Shown one piece after another: positions 59,436 through 64,000 of a stretch of DNA of 64,000 bases. How positions within the stretch are numbered: position 1 is the first letter of the stretch; every line of letters begins with the position of its first letter. Below the pieces are notes generated by a model, which saw only the letters and a program-made list of their open reading frames with translations, searched no databases and was not told the origin of the DNA. The stretch comes from Euptelea pleiosperma (taxonomy: Eukaryota > Streptophyta > Magnoliopsida > Ranunculales > Eupteleaceae): the NCBI GenBank assembly GCA_035048495.1, contig CM068545.1, forward strand, positions 12,173,702 through 12,237,701, read 5' to 3'. Both the position numbers and the translations under genes were made by a program.

Positions 59436-60615
59436 TATTGTTCATCCGTGTTGATCGTGGTCTTCAATGATTGTTACATGTTATTAATGTTTAACCATAA
59501 TTCGTTCCTATGCTATTATTTTTGATAATCATGTATTTATTTTATATTCTTATTTAAATATTCAATACATGTGTGCTTATGCCATGTAACCCTAGTGCCA
59601 TCTTGTTGTCATACCATGATCATCACGTCATTTCATATAAGGGGTGCATAAGGGAACGGGGTTGCAGTATATTATATACGTTTATATTGATTTTATCAAT
59701 TAATCAGGGTTCGATACCCTAGGGTGAAAGGCCTTAGACGTTATTATATCCTGCAGATGGGTCAATGAGACCGCTCCTAGTGCGGGAAGGAGATGGAGAC
59801 CCTATGTGGTTATGGGTACTAATTGCATTGGCATCCCGTACTCACTTGCATTCACCCTCATATTCATGTCATCCTTATTATATGATTGAGATGCATATCT
59901 TGGTTAAAAACTTTTATAGTATGATATCATATCATGCACACTGTTGTATTACTGGGCCTCGGCTCACGGTGCTACACTGATACCATTTTCAAATTTTAAG
60001 GAGCTAGGTACGTGAGATGATTTTGAGGCGAAAGACTTTGGTACATTCGAGGAGATCGGCGAGGATTTGGGAGTCGATCCCATAATTTAGAAGACTTTAT
60101 TTTGATTGTTCTAAAACATTACTTATTTATTTTCACAGGCATGTAATCCTTTGATTGAGAGCATGTTCTCATCTTCTTCTCTCCACATTTAACTGATTGA
60201 TTGAATTATTTGTATTATGAATTATTTTAATTATTTATTTTCTACATCTAGATTTTTTGTTTAGTTAGTGGATTTTCGAATGAACCTTAGTAGTCTAATT
60301 AACCTAATTGGACCACTAAGGGACATTCATGGATCACCTCTGGGTTCGGGTATGGGTCGATTCATGTATTTTCGGGTTGTATCTGGGTATCCAGATTCGG
60401 GGCGTGACAAGCACCGTGGGCTAAAAGCCCAGAGAGAGAGAGAGACAAATAAGAAGAGAGAGAAAAGACGAAGGAGAAGGGGTGGGTGCCCATCCGAAAG
60501 ACGTGGGCGCCCGTAGAACGACCCTTTTTTTTAATAAAAGAGGAGCATTGAATGAGCTGGCATATCCTTTTGACACTAAAAGACCAAAACACCCCTACCA
60601 AGTAAATAATTTAAA

Positions 60616-61393
60616 GGGAATTTTTGACATACCCCCCCATCTTATGTTTAAAATTTGACATACCCCCCCATGATTTGAAAAAGCTGACATACCCCCTATG
60701 ACTCGATCCACTGTCATTTGACCAGTGTTGACCCAAGTTGACTACCAAATTTTGTATTAATGGACAAAAGTGCCCTTGTCTTCAACCTTAGAACAAGGGT
60801 TTGGGTTTGGGCATCAAACATGAAAAGAGGAGATTAAAAATAAAAATAAAAACTATTGTTGGTAAACCTGAGATTTTTTTATTTTTATGAATTAAGCAAA
60901 GATTGAAAATAAAAAAATCATAAAAATAGATAAAACTCACGAGGGAATGCGATTTCTTCTTAAAATTGAGAGAACCCATCTTTCCAAAATCCATGTATAA
61001 AAAGCTTAAAATCTAAATATCTCTTATTCTTATTTTTCATTTTTATTAATGAAATTTTTAGAAATATAATTGTATGTTTTATTTTTTTTTCTTGAAAACT
61101 AAGTTTTAAATTAATGCCAAAGTAGTGGTCGGCCGGTGATGGGCGGCCAACCTAGTGGAGTCTCTTGGCTGGTCGTCGTCCATAGCCGTTCGATTTGGGG
61201 TTTAGGTTTTAGCCCAAACCCTTGTTCCAAAGGTGAAGACAATGGTATTTCTGTCATTTAATACAAATTTTGGTAGTCAACACTAGTCAAATGACAGTGG
61301 ACCGAGTCATATGGGGGGGTATGTCAACTTTTTCAAATTATGGGGGGGGGGGGGGTGGGGGGGGGGGTGGGGTGGGTTATGTCAAAAATTCCC
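60616..61393. mobile_element. Mutator-like long-TIR element, 778 bp, perfect 9-bp duplication
   Basis: Flanked by TAATTTAAA at 60607-60615 and 61394-61402. Inverted arms of nearly 200 bp begin GGGAATTTTTGACATA and contain CAAATGACAGTGGA/TCCACTGTCATTTG, AGTCAAC and CAAACCCTTGTTC. The middle is AT-rich and non-coding. The right arm holds a G-run at 61342-61376. It ends about 980 bp before the gene at 62376. Confidence 0.9.
61342..61376 (+). repeat. G-rich tract with quadruplex potential
   Basis: G14, T, G11, T, G4, T, G3. The matching place in the left arm has C7 runs split by other bases, so the tract expanded after insertion, or it is a sequencing error zone. Confidence 0.8.
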
Positions 61394-61402
61394 TAATTTA
61401 AA

Positions 61403-62282
61403 TAAATCAAATGAAACAATATATGGGTATTTCAAGAATTCACCTTAATAACCAAGAAGGGCATTCGCTCTTTAAATAGTAGAACAAATACACCTTTTTC
61501 TCTAGAAAATTTTTCTTTTATTTTCGGCCTCTTAGGGTTTGATCTGGTTTATATGATTAACTGGTGAATTGTTCTTGATAGCCCTTGAGAATCCAGTCCC
61601 CACGGGGGAATGAGGACAAGGTGTCTAGGTAATGGACCTCCTCCTAAGGTTGTAAGAGGGAGGCATTTATATATTTTTCAAGGGTTATGGATTGCTTGGT
61701 ATAAGGACTTCATACCATTGAAAAAAAAAAGAAGAAGAAAGGCTAGATTAAAAAAGAGGGTAGATGTAGATGGGGTTGATTGAAACTTGAAAGTAGCACG
61801 GGTTGTTATAAATCCGAAAGGGTTTTCTAATTGAAGTTTTGATTGACTATCTAGGTTATCGGAGTGTGTGGTAGGGATTTGGCCAACCAAAGTAATGAAT
61901 TCTTGATCTTAGATTTGCTTAGATCATTCCTACACAAGATGGGGTCCAGCACTCCAGCTCGGTGAGTTTGAACCACTTCTATCATACCCATGCCCAATCT
62001 ATATAGTAGGGTCCGGGTCTGGATCTAGTCGATTGGTAACCGACCCACCCAAACTTAAATTACTCAATTGTAATTAGGGTCATATTTATTAATCAATCAA
62101 CCTTTTAATTTCATCGGAGCGTCTAGAGGAGCCGTTTTGCAACGTCGATACAACGTCTAGTTTTTTCTCAACGGTCGAAAATCTCAAATTACACAAAAAC
62201 ACCCGAGTATCTCTTCACCCGTTCCCTCGGAGCATCTGCAAGAAATCCCCAAGAGCCAAAGAACAAAAAAGAGCTCATTCGT
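61403..62282. other. 5' flank of the last gene
   Basis: No coding region. Frames at 61678-61890 are low-complexity. The proximal promoter of the gene at 62376 must lie in the right part. No certain TATA box seen. Confidence 0.45.
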
Positions 62283-62312
62283 CCTCTTTCTCTCTCTCTT
62301 CGTAGTTTCTTC
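62283..62312 (+). promoter_or_regulatory. Pyrimidine patch near the probable transcription start
   Basis: A CT-rich run (CCTCTTTCTCTCTCTCTTCG) 65-95 bp before the chosen ATG, like the Y-patch of plant core promoters. The start site is inferred only. Confidence 0.4.
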
Positions 62313-62375
62313 ACCAATAACCCTTTGATCCGCCATAGACTTTCTTCAGATATATCCTGTACTCATTACGAGAAA

Positions 62376-63776
62376 ATGAGTATTCTCCAATACCCAGACG
62401 CCATTAACACTCCAGATCTTCAGATATGGAACAACGCCGCTTTTGACAGTGGAGACTTAGACGAACCCGTGGCCATTAAAACTTCTTGGTGTCCTCTGCA
62501 ACCCATTTTCGTCAATCAGACTGAAACCCTTGATTCGGATTCCAGCAAAGAAAATCAGAGCCCTGCCTTGTGCAAATCCCCTGTTTCTGTGAAATCTCCT
62601 ACACCCATCAAGCCTCTTCACCCGAACGGTGCCACCGCAAATGCACAAGGGAAACCAGTAAAGGTCCTTTTCAAACAGGGTCTTCTTACCCCTTCCTCGA
62701 ACGTTTCCAAAAACGGAAATGAAGCCGCTCGTGATGAAAGAAAGATTGATATTGAGATCGAAGAGATCGAGATGGAGATCAGTCGATTGTCATCCAAATT
62801 AGAAGCACTTCGCCTTGAAAAGGCAGAGCGGAATTTAAAGATGATCGAAAGGCGCGGACGGATCGTGCCTGCAAAATTCATGGAACAGAAACAGAGCACA
62901 AAGAATTTGGCTGCACCGAAAAAGAATGAAGAAACTCCGGCTGCGAGTGCTAGCACGAAGTTCCGGCGTAGGGGCATCAGCCTGGGGCCATCAGAAATCA
63001 TTGCAGGTGTCAGATCCCGGCCGACAGGGAAGTCAGAAATCACCCCCATTCAATCGACACAGAATCGCCGGAAATCGTGCTTTTGGAAACTTCAAGAGAT
63101 TGATGAAGAGAAAGTGACGAAACGAAGGGGAGGAAGGAGTTTGAGTCCAAGTCCCAAATCACGCCTGTCGCTTTCCAAGATCCAAGCTTCCAAACAAGGA
63201 TTCACGACTGTGGGATCAAAGAAATCAGTAAAGAAGGATGACGTAGTCCTGTCAAGTATTCAACCAAAGAAGCTTTTCAAAGAAGGAGAAAAATCAGTTC
63301 CCGCTAAAAAACCAGTAAGAAATGGAAGGGTTGTGGCGAGTCGATACAATCAGATTCCTGCACAGTCTGCTGTAAACCTGAGGCACACCGATCTCCGGAA
63401 GAGGTCATTGCCTGAAAATGACAGGGAGGACTGTAAGAGGTGTGATAGGAAACGTCCTTCTTCGGTTGGAAAATCACGTGGGTTTCTGCCGGAATTTGAC
63501 CGGAATCAGGTAACTGACAGCGGGGTAAAAAAGCGGTGGGAAATTCCTCCTGAGGCAATAGATCATAAGTGTTTGATGGATAGTCCTCCGTCGATTTTGA
63601 AGATGGCTGATTTGCTTCCAAAGATCAGGACTATCCGATGCACAAATGAAAGTCCCAGAGATTCTGGACCTGCTAAGAGAGTGGCAAAGTTAGAAGGAAG
63701 GAAGTCGTATTTTGGTGCCGAGGTGAGGGAGGTGGAGACTTCAGTTTGTCAGGCGTTGAGCTTTGAAGAAGAATAA
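62376..63776 (+). CDS. Basic coiled-coil protein, function unknown
   Basis: A single exon coding 466 residues. I chose the ATG at 62376 (MSILQYPDAINTPDLQIWNN) over the in-frame ATG at 62325 because the segment between looks like leader and the LQYPDA...DLQIWNNAAFD start reads like a conserved N-terminus. Residues about 1-110: acidic to neutral and Ser/Pro-rich, with several SP/TP sites. About 127-165: a predicted coiled coil (IEIEEIEMEISRLSSKLEAL, then RLEKAERNLKMIERRG). About 190 to the end: basic and low-complexity with RRRG, KRRGGRS and many Ser-Pro sites. No membrane segment, signal peptide or catalytic motif. Such composition would suit a nuclear or cytoskeleton-binding phosphoprotein, but that is inference. 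Codon use and length make it a clear gene; it has no apparent link to the F-box cluster. Confidence 0.87.
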   Translation: MSILQYPDAINTPDLQIWNNAAFDSGDLDEPVAIKTSWCPLQPIFVNQTETLDSDSSKENQSPALCKSPVSVKSPTPIKPLHPNGATANAQGKPVKVLFKQGLLTPSSNVSKNGNEAARDERKIDIEIEEIEMEISRLSSKLEALRLEKAERNLKMIERRGRIVPAKFMEQKQSTKNLAAPKKNEETPAASASTKFRRRGISLGPSEIIAGVRSRPTGKSEITPIQSTQNRRKSCFWKLQEIDEEKVTKRRGGRSLSPSPKSRLSLSKIQASKQGFTTVGSKKSVKKDDVVLSSIQPKKLFKEGEKSVPAKKPVRNGRVVASRYNQIPAQSAVNLRHTDLRKRSLPENDREDCKRCDRKRPSSVGKSRGFLPEFDRNQVTDSGVKKRWEIPPEAIDHKCLMDSPPSILKMADLLPKIRTIRCTNESPRDSGPAKRVAKLEGRKSYFGAEVREVETSVCQALSFEEE

Positions 63777-64000
63777 CAATTGGGAAATAATTTTTTTTTT
63801 CTTCCATTTATTTGGTTTTTCATGTTTAGATTTGACTTCAGTTTTAATGCTTGAAATGGGGTAAGCTTGCTTTTGCTTCCTCTTCAAATGGGTTGTAAGT
63901 TTCTTACTATCCTTCTTTACTTTTCATATGGGCTGTAAGTTTCTTTACTTTTCATATGGGATAAGCTGTCTCTGGCTTCAACTGTAGTTTGATTGTTTGT
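63777..64000 (+). other. 3' UTR region of the last gene
   Basis: T-rich, with a near-repeat ATGGGCTGTAAGTTTCTT or ATGGGTTGTAAGTTTCTT twice (about 63887 and 63928). No AATAAA seen before the window ends. Confidence 0.5.

Larger units (their letters stand above)
57209..60409. mobile_element. Solo LTR, 3.2 kb, perfect 5-bp target duplication
   Basis: Starts TGTAATAGCATG, ends GGGGCGTGACA, and is flanked by AGCAC at 57204-57208 and 60410-60414. No internal retrotransposon region, primer site or polypurine tract is present, so it is the product of LTR-LTR recombination. Long, AT-rich, non-coding LTRs of this kind are usual for some Ty3/gypsy chromoviruses. The orientation was not resolved. Confidence 0.87.
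57085..60535. mobile_element. Hairpin-type element split by a solo LTR
   Basis: Left arm 57085-57208: AAGGGTGGTTCTACAGAC, CACGTCTTTTGG, TTTGGGCACCCAACCC, CCTTCGTCTCCTCTC. Right arm 60410-60535, on the other strand: AAGGGTCGTTCTACGGG, CACGTCTTTCGG, GATGGGCACCCACCCC, CCTTCGTCTTTTCTC. The arms pair over about 110 bp, so the LTR sits in the centre of an inverted-repeat element. T-runs outside both arms hide any target duplication. Confidence 0.65.

Overview
This is a gene-poor, AT-rich stretch of a flowering-plant nuclear genome. The evidence is GT-AG introns, a family of FBD-type F-box/LRR genes, L1-type LINEs, Ty1/copia and long-LTR retrotransposon remnants, many MITEs, and a small nuclear insertion of chloroplast ndhF DNA. 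I cannot place the species more precisely than angiosperm. One assembly gap of 100 N lies at 54440-54539.

Layout. 1-1043: 5' part of an F-box/LRR gene (minus strand), cut by the window edge. 1.2-11 kb: repeats only, including a Mutator-type MITE with a 9-bp target duplication, a probable long LTR, a 0.5-kb direct repeat pair, a (TC)46 microsatellite, a TGG-rich minisatellite and a LINE tail. 11149-28853 (minus): the main conserved gene, a 14-exon WD40 gene that rebuilds cleanly to 428 codons and matches the telomerase Cajal body protein 1 (TCAB1/WRAP53/WDR79) family. Two of its introns are about 5 kb, one filled with a LINE and the other with a copia element that itself holds two nested MITEs. 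29-31 kb: nested MITEs, a miniature Helitron and an exact tandem duplication. 31299-47758: an F-box cluster. It holds one intact FBD-type gene (31299-33909, 478 aa), two convergent paralogues (35742-37193 plus; 45975-47758 minus) that both stop at the end of exon 2 and have decayed FBD exons downstream, one pseudogene broken by a LINE (38385-39457) and one fragment (40473-40805). 42.7-44.3 kb: another LINE. 48-62 kb: repeats, including palindromic MITEs, the ndhF insertion, a Tourist-like MITE, a 3.2-kb solo LTR with a perfect 5-bp target duplication, and a 778-bp long-TIR element with a perfect 9-bp target duplication. 62376-63776 (plus): an intronless gene for a basic 466-aa coiled-coil protein of unknown function.

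The genes do not form a pathway. The F-box proteins would be substrate adaptors of SCF ubiquitin ligases. The WD40 protein would act in RNP trafficking or telomerase biogenesis. The strongest new observations are structural: many insertions can be dated relative to each other from target-site duplications, filled/empty site pairs and nesting, and one dispersed palindromic MITE family occurs in at least seven places between 29 and 57 kb. I found no sign of a wholly new biochemical system.
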